A DNA stretch of 64,000 bases, from contig JAPTOF010000010.1 of the NCBI GenBank assembly GCA_028554755.1, positions 14,518,501 to 14,582,500 on the forward strand, read 5' to 3'. This DNA is from Cordia subcordata (taxonomy: Eukaryota; Streptophyta; Magnoliopsida; Boraginales; Cordiaceae). Both the position numbers and the translations under genes were made by a program. Under the pieces are notes generated by a model. The model saw only the letters and a list, made by a program, of their open reading frames with translations, ran no database searches and had not been told where the DNA came from. Shown here piece after piece: positions 35,093 through 44,866 of this stretch (its first letter is position 1; each line of letters begins with the position of its first letter).

Positions 35093-38000
35093 CTCCCCGT
35101 TGGATATGCATTTCTCAAGAACATGCCTCATTAAAACTTTATTGGAAAAAAACCCAATGGGACAAAATTCCTAGTGAAAGAAAAGAGTACAATGTTCTTG
35201 TTATACGCTTTATACTGCCTCATTAAAAACCTTACTAGGAAACCTAGTGGGACAAAACCTAGGCTAAGGAAAAAAAAGTACAGAGCGTATTTGTCTTCTC
35301 CTTATTTAAACATATAATAATTCTTTGACTACACATGACAATCTTGTAGTTTCTCAAATATTATTATACATGATATCAATTAAGATAAACTTGTCAAGTT
35401 CTTGCTTGAGAAACATGATGAGCCTTTGCCCATATTTCTTGAGGAGTTCATGCATGGATTCAGCATTATATACTAGGCACAATTACTTTCAATATAATTT
35501 TCCTTTACTCAAACAATTCATATCATTCATTTGCTGAGTAATAAATTGCCATACTTTGAAGAGATAACAATAATAATAAGCTTTCACGAGCATAAGTACG
35601 TATAATTTTAGCATATATGAAAACATAATACTCGTTGTGAGTCAACAAACACTTGACAATTTTCATGCTCAATCAACTTTGACTTTGAGTGTCTTGATAA
35701 TAATGATTACGAAATTTCTGTGCAATACCCCCAAGGTTGTACAAACCAACTCTCGCTAATAAAATAAGAGATAATTGTGTTGGCACATATAGTATAGCAA
35801 GATGTATTGAGGTATGACACTTTAGGACCAATAGTTTTTTGTTATCTTCACAAAATCAAAATGACCCATCAAAATATCAAGAGTCAAAATATTCAGACAC
35901 TTAAAATATGAGTTGTTTGGCTCTAAAATTTCTTTTGCCAAAGTGATTATTGAATAATATTTCATCTAAATAATTATTGAACTTTAGGCCAAGCCAAAAT
36001 AATCACCTCAAAATTCCTCTATGAAAGCTCTTCATAAGTCTCTCTTATATATATGTTTCTTCAAAGAAACATGTGGGTTATTAAAACTATTTTCTTTAGA
36101 AGATTCGCATTAAAGCAAATACTTTTCAATTTCTAGATGTTTTAACTCATATAAAGAACTTTGAATATTTTTCTCTGACGATTTATGTTTCAAACATTTC
36201 TAATCCTTTAGGACTTGTATACAAATATCAAACTCATGAAACATACGCATATTGCTGTTTCATATTTATAAGACACATAATTGACCTCTTTTCAAAAATT
36301 GCCAAGCTAATATAATTACATCCACCACATTAAAACATATCTCCTGATAATTAATTCCAAGTCACTATTGCTTGGTTTATACAAGAAAGGAGTATGATAA
36401 TAAAGTATAACCACGTGACACACTACCCATTCCCTAACTAGAATTAGCAGTTTAAAAGCTAAGCAATCATGTGGCAAATATCTTTGAAATTCTCAAGCAA
36501 CAAGGGATTGGTTTATATCACACTTCCCTCAATCCCATATGCAATATGTGTTGATCAATAAGGATCAAAACATTTAGATATGCTTGGATTGCATCTTTTG
36601 TATATATGGCCAAATTTATTTCGACATCTTTAGATGGACTTTAATTTATGATTCTCACTTTTCATCATAATAAGTAGCTATTGCATATGCAAATATTTGA
36701 TCATGATCATTTTTTTTTCTTTTCGATTCCACTCTTTTCAAGAGTAATATAACTGAGTGAGATCTCTTTGTTCTCAATTATTTCAATCACATTCAGGTAC
36801 TTAATACTTTTTTAGAATAGAGTAATATTTCTCAGTTATAACTTGTTTGAGTGGCTTGATATCTTTAGGATATCAAATATTTTAAAAATGCCAACTTGCT
36901 TATTTTGCTCCTTTATAGTTGGAACCGAAGTCTAATATGCTTTTAGCATTCAGTAGATGTATTTTTGTAATTTGTCTATTAAGATATTAATAGGAGCACT
37001 TATAGCTGGTATATGTGACTTTGTCACATTCTTTCATAACAATAAATGAATCTTTGATTCATGCAAATCAATAATTTTCTCAACGTTCAACTCATATTGA
37101 CTTATGTGAGGATCAGATATATTCTATAAAGCTTTTCAATTTTTTAGCTTTTGTTTTTCTCCCCTTAATGTTGGGAATATTTTTCAACAATTAGCCATAT
37201 ATACTATTTCAATATTCTCGGTCAATGATACAAAATATTTAATAATTGACTGAGATTCAAAATCAATATAAATTCCCAACTCCTTTTTCACATTCCCATC
37301 TTAATGTGCTATGGTGGAGCAATAGACATATACTTTGCACAACAACAAAATATTTAGATGGGATTTCTTTTTCTGGACCAATGGGGAGTAGTAATTAATA
37401 AGCAGTTGGTCTTTTTTAATAAATGTTGCAATATATTACATAACATGTTCCCGGATAGCATTAGGAAATTTTTTAATATCATCAATGATGGTCTAGGAAT
37501 ATATGCTTTTTAGGCGTTCAATAAAAGATTTTACTAGACTAATTTATTTTACCCCTTTTGAATTTATTATAGATATTTAGACGATTCAACGTCTTTAGAG
37601 GGGATTGCCTACTTATCGTTTTTCCTCTTGGGAACAAGCAACACATTTACGGTGCATATATGAAATCTTAAGAATTCTTCTCATTATTATTGCACCTATA
37701 TGACCATCATAATATCTATAATCATATCCATAATAATAAGATAATATATCATTCTCTTCAAAGAATGATTTTAGAGCAAATTGATATGATTGATAATAAT
37801 TCGTAACAAATTATTTTGCTAACAGGATGTGATAATGCCCAAAAAATAATTTTCAAATCATGCTCTTAATATTGATAATATAGGAGCATATTCAGGGCAT
37901 CCATATTATTATACATAAAATTATTTGAGAAATATTGCAAATTTATACTCGCTTTCAACTTTAGAATCCTGCAATCACAGTTAAATTTGTTCGTAGCGAG

Positions 38001-38496
38001 TTTTGAAATATTGCTTTTTGATTGTCATATTTCAAGATCTAAAAATCCTTTGCCAATTGATATTTAGGCTTGGCTCTATGGAAATAATGAACGAATATTA
38101 TTAATTTATTGCAATCCTTTAGAGATGCGTAATTTCCTTTCATAAAAGAATTCCATAAACCTCAAAGAGTTCATATAGTATTTTTATTGCCTGATATAAT
38201 AAAACGTCGAACTTCTAGTTCGAGATCATATGGATATCAATTTCAGCTTTCCAAGCAAATTGCATAATATAATTAAAGAACGAACTTTTAGTTCTTGATA
38301 TTTGACATCTTGAAGTATATATAATTCAAAATAAAATTAAAAAAGGCTAAAATAAACTTTACCGATAATTGCAATATCAGTTTACCAAAAGTTGTGCTAT
38401 GAATATTCTCATGTTGTCAAGAATTATTTCTCTTCAGATCTTCATAATAATCTCTTCATATCTCTTAATGAGTAGAGACTAATTGTGCTGATAACG

Positions 38497-38851
38497 TGTT
38501 ATAAAAATAACTGCAAAATATAACAGAGATATATGAACAAGAGAAATAAAGAAAGTATAAATAACAAGAAAAGAGGTCAAAAATATAAAAGAGAAGATGA
38601 GAGAATATTTTATTACTTCTCTTGATTGTTGGTACTTGATACATCATATAAGTTTATAATGCAAAGGCCTCTATTTATAAGAGTAATACAAGAGTAGTCA
38701 TATAAAACTAGAATTTACATAAACTTAGAATACATAAATTGATCTAACTATATCACATGTAAGTCTAGATAATAATGAATCATATCTAGAGTTTGGATAA
38801 TAATAAACTATCTTGAAATGAATATCCACAATAATTAATAATTTCATAACA
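38497..38851 (-). repeat. 5' LTR (in element orientation) of the small LTR element
   Basis: It matches 34736-35092 from TGTTATRAAAATAACT to TTTCATAACA. The GTCAA target duplication follows. Confidence 0.82.
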
Positions 38852-38903
38852 GTCAAAATAGGACTTATTGAATAGTTTAATAGCTTATACAGTTTTTTTA
38901 CCC

Positions 38904-39377
38904 TATAAAAATTTTGCAATGAGAAAAAATTCAAGGTTCAACATCTTTAAGTAAACTGCTCTATCGAATGTTATTCTGTATCAGCATCTCGGTGCTAGAC
39001 AAATTAAAATATACTTTATGGAAGTTTTTGCATCTTGGCTGACGTTTTGGGAAGTACATTAATATATAATCGATTATACAATTGAAAGTCTGTGATTTTA
39101 ACAAAAATCGTTTTGGGAAAATAGGAGAATAGAACAATTTATGCAATCATATCAGCCACATGCAATTTCCGTACAAATTGTGCTAAATCACGATCGTATT
39201 ACTCTATGATTTTCTGTATTTCATTCTGTCTGCGTTTATAGGATGAGCTAGATACGACTTGACTAGATGAATACTATACGAAGAGTCCTACGCGTATACA
39301 ACAACTAATTTTTACGCACAGATAACTCTCACTTGATGATTTAATTTTCAAAAACAAAATGTACGTTATCAGAAGAC
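38904..39377. other. Distal upstream region of P450 copy 1
   Basis: It matches 57545-58007 with many substitutions and small indels (for example around 39240-39310). No gene seen. It provides the divergent flank that contrasts with the near-identical block starting about 39361. Confidence 0.6.
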
Positions 39378-39459
39378 AATGACTCGTGTTGGGAAAAGTC
39401 GAAAAGTGGACGATTTTCAATGACTCGTGTTGTAAAGAAGTCGAAAAATGGACCATTTT
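39378..39459 (+). promoter_or_regulatory. 41-bp tandem duplication in the P450 copy 1 promoter
   Basis: Two head-to-tail copies (39378-39418, 39419-39459), each starting AATGACTCGTGTTG and ending near ATTTT, about 310-395 bp upstream of the ATG. The unit contains TGACTC, a bZIP/AP-1-like core, and a GTCGAAAA phrase. Regulatory meaning is inferred only. Confidence 0.55.
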
Positions 39460-39706
39460 GAGGGAGCTCTTTAAAATGGATGATGCTGACAAATGCCAAA
39501 CGCAGTCAACGAAATACAAATTATTAACACACGATGGGCCAGAGGGGAGTAGTTACTGTGAAGTTAAAAGCTTACTACGTGTACGCTTCTGTTCCATTAA
39601 AATTAGTCTCAAAATCTAACATAATTTGAAAGTACCTTAACCCACAGCACCAAACAAAAAAAAAAATCTACGCGCGTGCTTTGTGAACATTTTCTCTCCC
39701 TTTCTC

Positions 39707-39714
39707 TATATATA
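39707..39714 (+). promoter_or_regulatory. TATA box of P450 copy 1
   Basis: TATATATA, 59 bp upstream of the ATG, preceded by a CTCTCCC pyrimidine stretch. The transcript start would fall about 30 bp downstream, leaving a short leader. An ACGTG core (about 39577) and a GTCAAC (W-box complement, about 39506) lie further upstream. Confidence 0.65.
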
Positions 39715-39772
39715 GAAGATACAGACTGTAAGCACAAGTAAAACATTCCAACTTTAGTATACGAAATACACA

Positions 39773-41376
39773 ATGGAAATGGAGTGGGGTTGGGGTTCAT
39801 CAGCTAGTCTCCTTGTTCTATTTGTTGTTGTAGTTCGGGCCTGGATTAATGGTTCTTCTAGGAAGAGACCACCAGGGCCACCAGGATGGCCTATTTTCGG
39901 CAACATGTTCCAGCTTGGAGAGCTCCCACACCAGTCTATGCACCAGCTTAAGAGCAAGTACGGACCTATACTCAGGCTGCAGCTAGGATCCGTAAACACC
40001 ATCGTCATACAAAATGCTGCGGCTGCCGCCGAGCTTTTCAAGAAGCACGACGTTGCTTTCTGCGACCGCACGGCGCCTCATGCACTGACAGCTTTAGATT
40101 ATGATAAAGGATCAGTGGCTATGAACAAGTACGGCGGAAAGTGGCGCCTACTACGACGCCTCTGCTCCACGGAGCTCATGCTCCACAAACGAATGAGCGA
40201 GACTAGTGATGTAAGAAGGAGGATGCTTGACAACATGGTCAAGTGGATCGAAGAGGATTCATTAGCATCGCTTGCTCAAGGGGGCTCAGGGGCAGTGCAA
40301 ATTAGAAATTTCCTTTTCCTCATGACATTCAACGTGATAGGTAATCTCATGCTGTCCAGGGATTTGCTGCATCGAAAGGATGCTGAAGGGCCTGAATTTT
40401 ATCATTCCTTGCATGAAATAACTGAGCTAGCGGGGACCCCAAATGTTGCAGATTTTCTTCCATTCTTGAAATGCATGGATCCACTGGGACTGAAGAGACG
40501 AATGATCAGGAACATGAAAAAGACCATGAATGTTTCTTCCAAATTTGTGCAGGAGAGGATTAACAAGAGAAAAGCAGGCCAATTTCAGGAGAAGAAAGAT
40601 TTCTTGGATACGTTGCTCGACTATGAAGGTGATGGTAAAGACGGGTCCTTAAATAGATTTACAGAGAAGGACATCAACATCCTTTTCATGGTAACCTTTT
40701 TCTTCTTTTCGATACAAGAAGTTTTACCGAGTATTTGAAGCTAAAAACATGAAACATGCAGGAAATGTGTATGGCGGGAACAGATACTTCTGTCATCAGC
40801 ATAGAATGGGGTCTTGCAGAGCTACTCCGAAATCCCCACACACTCCAAAACGTCAGAGAAGAGATCGATCGAGTTGTGGGATTAAATAGGAAGGTGGAAG
40901 AGAGAGACATGGAGAACCTACCATACTTGCAGGCTGTTGTCAAGGAATCGTTACGTTTACATCCTGCAATTCCTATGCTCTTCCCGCGACGTGCAATGGA
41001 GGAGACTAATTACATGGGATATCTCATACCCAGAGGTACACAGGTTTTCGTGAATGCTTGGGGAATCGGCAGGGACCCAGAGTCCTGGGAGGATCCCTTG
41101 ACCTTCAAGCCGGAAAGGTTTCTCAACTCAAATATTGAATACAAGGGTCAGCACTTTGAGTTGATTCCGTTTGGTGCTGGTAGAAGGATATGCGTAGGCT
41201 TGCCCTTGGCTCACCGAGTGGTGCCTCTCGCTTTAGCCACCTTAGTGCAAACATTCGACTGGGAGCTTGGCGGTGGAACCAAACCCAAAGACATAGACAT
41301 GGATGAAGCCCTTGGAATCACACTGAGGAAGAAGAATCCTTTGAATTTAATACCCCAAAAACGGCTCCAAGTGTGA
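39773..41376 (+). CDS. Cytochrome P450, CYP76A-like, copy 1 (two exons)
   Basis: Exon 1 is 39773-40690, the intron 40691-40761 (71 bp, GT...AG, phase 0) and exon 2 40762-41376, giving 510 residues, normal for the family. Visible parts: N-terminal membrane anchor (about residues 10-23), proline hinge PPGPPGWP (33-40), I-helix AGTDTS (311-316), K-helix ESLR (368-371), PERF (423-426) and heme loop FGAGRRICVG (443-452) with Cys450 as heme ligand. All essential motifs are intact. As an ER-bound class II monooxygenase it would use electrons from cytochrome P450 reductase. The family resemblance is to CYP76A (N-terminal MEWEW-like start, clan 71); CYP76 members oxidise monoterpenols, other terpenoids or alkaloid precursors, and the substrate here cannot be read from sequence. 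The ATG was chosen because it starts the anchor 59 bp after the TATA box. Reading through the intron would give a false stop at 40738. Confidence 0.95.
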
Positions 41377-41942
41377 GGATAAGATAATTTTACAAGACAG
41401 AAACTATATATTTATTCCAGTCATGGTGTGGTCTCGGTCACAGTGTGGTCTCAACGTAACAAACAAGTCCATAATTCCAATAAACGTTCAAGGCTACTAC
41501 CGTTGTGTGCTTGTTTCTTTCCTTATGGTCTTTCACTTATGTATTTACGGAGCAAATAATCCATGTAATGATTTTTATATCTCTTTTGCCACATGTTTTG
41601 GAACAAGCTTACGCCTGCATACTATTAGATTTCCGAGTGTTAAGCAGATAGCTACAACAGCCTTGCTCCCACTCCCACCCAGATTAGTCTTGAGGATGGA
41701 CTCTCTTTTAAAAAGTTTTGTACCTTATCTCATTTCTAACTTTTATATATTTATAGCATATTGTAAAATGAATACAAAACAACTCTTTTGCATGCATTTA
41801 TTTCTCTATATGTTATCAGATATGTAGAGCTCTCCCGATCATCGATCCTTCCTACTTTCACTATAGCCTCTAATAGCTGGCTGTTATCTTTTGCTAACAA
41901 AAATAACAACTCCCCCATTTTCACTTCTCTATGACTCACTCA
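41377..41942 (+). other. 3' flank of P450 copy 1
   Basis: A candidate polyadenylation signal AATAAA lies at 41479-41484, about 105 bp after the stop. The rest is shared with 60007-60595 with scattered differences. No further gene seen; the open frame at 41423-41827 is not conserved in the other copy. Confidence 0.55.
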
Positions 41943-42106
41943 CGGCTTGTTTAGATTGATTTTTTTTTTTTGTAAGAAAAAAGTATTTTTTTCTTGAAAA
42001 AATTATATTAAACTTACAATAACTATTTAATTTCGCTTCCTAAAAAAACTGTTTTTCAAAAATTATTAAAAAAAGCGCCTTTGAAAAAAGCCAATCCAAA
42101 TGAGCC
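41943..42106. mobile_element. 164-bp MITE
   Basis: Ends CGGCTTGTTTAGATTGA and (inverted) GGCTCATTTGGATTG. Target duplication CTCA at 41939-41942 and 42107-42110. Unit B has a single CTCA and no insert at 60590-60596. The interior is A/T-rich and related to 32351-32577. Confidence 0.75.
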
Positions 42107-42144
42107 CTCAATTCCATTTCTCTCGGCCCTTCTTCTTGAGATGA

Positions 42145-42460
42145 ATCTGTCTCTTCTGTTATCACCATTGATGTAGCTAATCAACTACCATTGAATCTTA
42201 CTTCTTTAAACTATTATTCTTGGCGTACTCAATTTGATGGCCTACTTTATTGCTATAAATTTAGTGGGTTACATCGGCGACACTACACCAAATCCTGCTG
42301 CCACTAAGGACAATGTTGAAGGACACAAAATTCCCAATCCTGCATACTCCCACTAGATCCGCCATGATAAGCTTCATCTCTTTGGAATTATTGGTTCTTT
42401 AAGCAATAATATGGTTCTGTTTGCTTTAAAAAACATTCATTAGGCCACAAGTCCTTGTCC
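42145..42460 (+). pseudogene. Copia gag N-terminal remnant, unit A copy
   Basis: Translation gives QLPLNLTSLNYYSWRTQFDGLL, the copia gag N-terminal signature (LT..NY.SWR.QF..LL), then frameshifts. A GIIGSLSNNMVLFALKNIH-like piece follows near 42385-42440. It recurs in unit B, so it predates the duplication. Confidence 0.7.
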
Positions 42461-43267
42461 ACAATCTCGGGTACGCAAGCTTCCGCTGAGGCCCAGTCTT
42501 CTTGTGACGACTACGTAACCACCTGGTTCCCTTACGCAATTTTATGACAATGGGATCTTCCCTTGCCCAGAACTTGATCCAGGGACTTGATGCAATATGG
42601 ATCAAGACTCTCCAATTGCAAATAAAATCAAAACTCAAACCAAACCAAAAATGGCAAATGAAACAACTCCTGGAACACTGAATTTTATTACAAATCAATA
42701 AATTCTCAAAGAGCCCGTTAATCTTTCAATCATGCCGTAAAGCAAATTACAATAACATCATTCTAGCATAAACTTAATTACAGCAGGATCAATGAATTAA
42801 GCCATAAAGTGAAGCACCCCGTAACTTATAAAGGACCGTAAAGTTAATTATAGTAAAAATGGTTGTAAACTAAATATAGCGACAGTAAATTACAGCGAAG
42901 GGTGTTAGCTAAACTACGATTACATTATGGCTACGTTATGACTAAGTTACGATTAAGCTAGCTGTGAGTAAGTTAAACTAACTTATGAAGAGTTAGATGT
43001 GTAAAATAGGATAAGATATGGTGGTTCTGGGACCCCAATCTACTGAACGTCGACCTACTTTTATACTATGTCGGCTCCTGAAATTTCTCAACAAAGTGCC
43101 TTTACTTGGAACCACATTAGATTGTTGGGTTTGACTTGATTCTAGTAGATTTTTCCTTACTCTTTGCCCAACAGTTGATGTCTCATGTGCTTATTTTCAC
43201 TCACTCTCCCATTTTGAAAAAATCATGTGTCGCACATGTTATTTTACTTCTCAGGTTGTAATTCGGC
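42461..43267. other. Non-coding block shared by both units, with a low-divergence core
   Basis: No gene. 42600-43020 matches 61115-61500 with about five differences over 420 bp, unlike its neighbours. It contains many variants of TAAATTACAG / TAAACTACG. Confidence 0.5.
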
Positions 43268-44076
43268 TGATGTGTTAGTTTTGTGTGTGCTTGTGTATTG
43301 CATTCTTATTTTTGTTTTGAGGTGTTTCGTGCTTCATTAAGTGTATTAGTATAGCATTTAGGTCATATTTGTGCATATTAGGGTTTACATGTTCATAGTT
43401 GAGCTTAGGATTGAAATGCTACACTAATGCGGATTATTGCTTGATTTAAGTGAGATTCGAAGAGATAATTGGAGCTTGATTGATAGTGCTTGAAGCGTGG
43501 AGCAAAGCCAAGGGTGTTTTCAGACATAAAGGAATGAAGAAAAGTGCATTTGGAAGTCGCTGGATGAAGATCAGAGCACCCGAGAAGAAATTGGCTCATG
43601 AGGAGCAAAGTTGGGCCAAGGAGTAGGGGAGGCCGGTTGACCTTGATCGTAGGCCGGTCGACCAGCCTAGGCCCCCAGCCAAGTAAGTAAGTAGGCCCTT
43701 TAGGCCAATCAACCTACCTCCAAGGCCAGTCCCTCAGTTGAGTGTTAGAATTGCCTATTTATACGTACTTTTTAGCAAAATTGATGAGCTTTCACCCAAC
43801 TTTGAACCCCCAATTCCTTAGGCCCTAATTCCTCTCTCACCCAACTCACACACACATTCCTAAACACATTTAGCACTTGGAATCAAGGATCTAAGTGGAT
43901 CACACACAAGATTTGGGGTTCATGCTCATGGATTGTAAAGGATTAGCTTTGGATGGAAGGGTATATTCGTTATTCTCCTTTTATCCCAAGTTAATATATG
44001 TATATGTAGAGCATGTAGGATAATTATATATTATGGATTGATTACTAATCTTGTGTAATAGGTACTTGATGGATTT

Positions 44077-44141
44077 ATATATATATGTGTGTGTGTGTAT
44101 GTATGTGTGTGTGTGTATGTATGTGTATATGTGTATGTGTC

Positions 44142-44174
<33 letters not shown>

Positions 44175-44183
44175 GTATGTATG
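44077..44183. repeat. (TG)n/(TATG)n/(TA)n microsatellite
   Basis: A compound simple repeat within the second gypsy-type LTR. ORFs across it are artefacts. Confidence 0.9.
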
Positions 44184-44429
44184 CTTGTGATTAAGGTTTC
44201 TATGACAAATGTACATACATGTCTATGTGTTTGTGTGGTGATTACATGTAGGGGTATGCTTATATACATGTCTATGTGTGTGTTTGAATACTTAATAAAT
44301 AGCTTCTATTGCTTACATCTCGGGTGTTATAACTTAAATTAGTGTAATCTAAGTATGTCCATGTGCTTAATAGAAGAATAGATCGATCTTTTCTCGAACA
44401 CCATGCTCTAGATGTGTATGCTTTGCGCT

Positions 44430-44431
<2 letters not shown>

Positions 44432-44478
<47 letters not shown>
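44432..44478. repeat. (TA)n microsatellite
   Basis: About 23 uninterrupted TA units, lying exactly between two copies of a duplicated LTR segment. Confidence 0.9.
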
Positions 44479-44480
<2 letters not shown>

Positions 44481-44866
44481 TTGTGATTAGGGTTTCTACA
44501 ACAAATGTACATACATGTCTATATTTGTAGAAATGCCTCAATGATGTTGCTTATATATATTGAAGTCTATTATGCTATTAACTACTTTCAAATCATTATG
44601 CTAGCATGTCTATGTGTTTGTGTGGTGATTACATGTAGGGGTATGCTTATATACATGTCTATGTGTGTCTTTGAATACTTAATAAATAGCTTCTATTGCT
44701 TCTATGTCGGGTGCTATAGCTTAAATTAGTGTAATCTAAGTATGTATATGTGCTTAGTAGTAGAATAGACCGATCTTTTCTCGAACACCATACTCTAGAT
44801 GTGTATGCTTTGTGCTTAAACATTTATTTTCGCTATTGTGATGACGATCAGTTGTGTATAACTTAT

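Larger units (their letters stand above)
34736..38851 (-). mobile_element. Small LTR retrotransposon, copia-like, minus strand, no coding capacity seen
   Basis: LTRs lie at 34736-35092 and 38497-38851 (357 and 355 bp). Both read TGTTAT...CATAACA and are alike with roughly 10% differences. The perfect 5-bp target duplication GTCAA lies at 34731-34735 and 38852-38856. On the minus strand a purine-rich CCAACGGGGAG precedes the 3' LTR (35093-35103), and TTATCAGCAC follows the 5' LTR (about 38483-38494), a PBS variant common in plant copia elements. The 3.4-kb interior is AT-rich and has no recognisable gag or pol. It is inserted in the right part of the MULE-like element. Confidence 0.85.
33495..38903. 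mobile_element. MULE/foldback-like DNA transposon with long TIRs, non-autonomous, split by an LTR element
   Basis: Outer inverted arms start GGGTAAA and are about 240 bp: the left arm is 33495-33750; the right arm is 34530-34735 plus 38857-38903. Shared arm phrases include TTAAACTATT / AGTCCT, TTGAATTCAAAATGGCC and TAAAAGTGTCAATTTATCTG. Flanks are TATAAAAAA (33486-33494) and TATAAAAAT (38904-38912), an 8-of-9 match as expected for the 9-bp MULE duplication. Unit B has an uninterrupted site at about 57530-57550. Without the nested LTR element it is about 1.3 kb and encodes no transposase. Confidence 0.78.
29812..44866 (+). repeat. Segmental duplication, unit A
   Basis: Direct-orientation match to 46538-62998. 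Matched blocks: 29812-30340 with 46538-47093; 30341-30490 with 47904-48060; 30700-32350 with 51180-52870; 32580-32800 with 52905-53100; 32985-33494 with 56620-57545; 38904-41942 with 57545-60595; 42107-44866 with 60596-62998. Outside the P450 the identity is about 90-95% by eye. Interruptions are unit-specific transposons, described separately. Confidence 0.88.
43268..44866 (+). repeat. Second gypsy-type LTR (truncated at right), unit A copy
   Basis: It starts TGATGTGTTAG and parallels the Athila LTR at 9200 in landmarks: CATAGTTGAG, then AATGCTACA, TTATTGCTTG, a CCGG/TCGACC-rich stretch (43628-43735), TATTTATAC (43756-43764), a TGGATGGAAGGG phrase, and CATGTCTATGTGTTTGTGTG. It is a different family by overall sequence. 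An internal segment of about 270-300 bp is duplicated (44184-44430 and 44479-44820), joined by a (TA)n run. The right end is lost. Confidence 0.7.

Noticed and set aside
39754..40071. Minus-strand ORF opposite the P450 start (and its twin at 58384-58701)
   Set aside because: Shadow of a strongly conserved coding exon on the other strand; no family resemblance.
39773..40738. Open frame giving a 321-residue P450 ending at 40738
   Set aside because: The last residues come from reading into the intron; GT at 40691 and CAG at 40761 join the frame cleanly to the I-helix exon, giving the normal 510 residues.
40756..40761. ATG at 40756 as the start of a separate P450 protein
   Set aside because: It lies in the last bases of the intron (ATGCAG); the real exon 2 begins at 40762.
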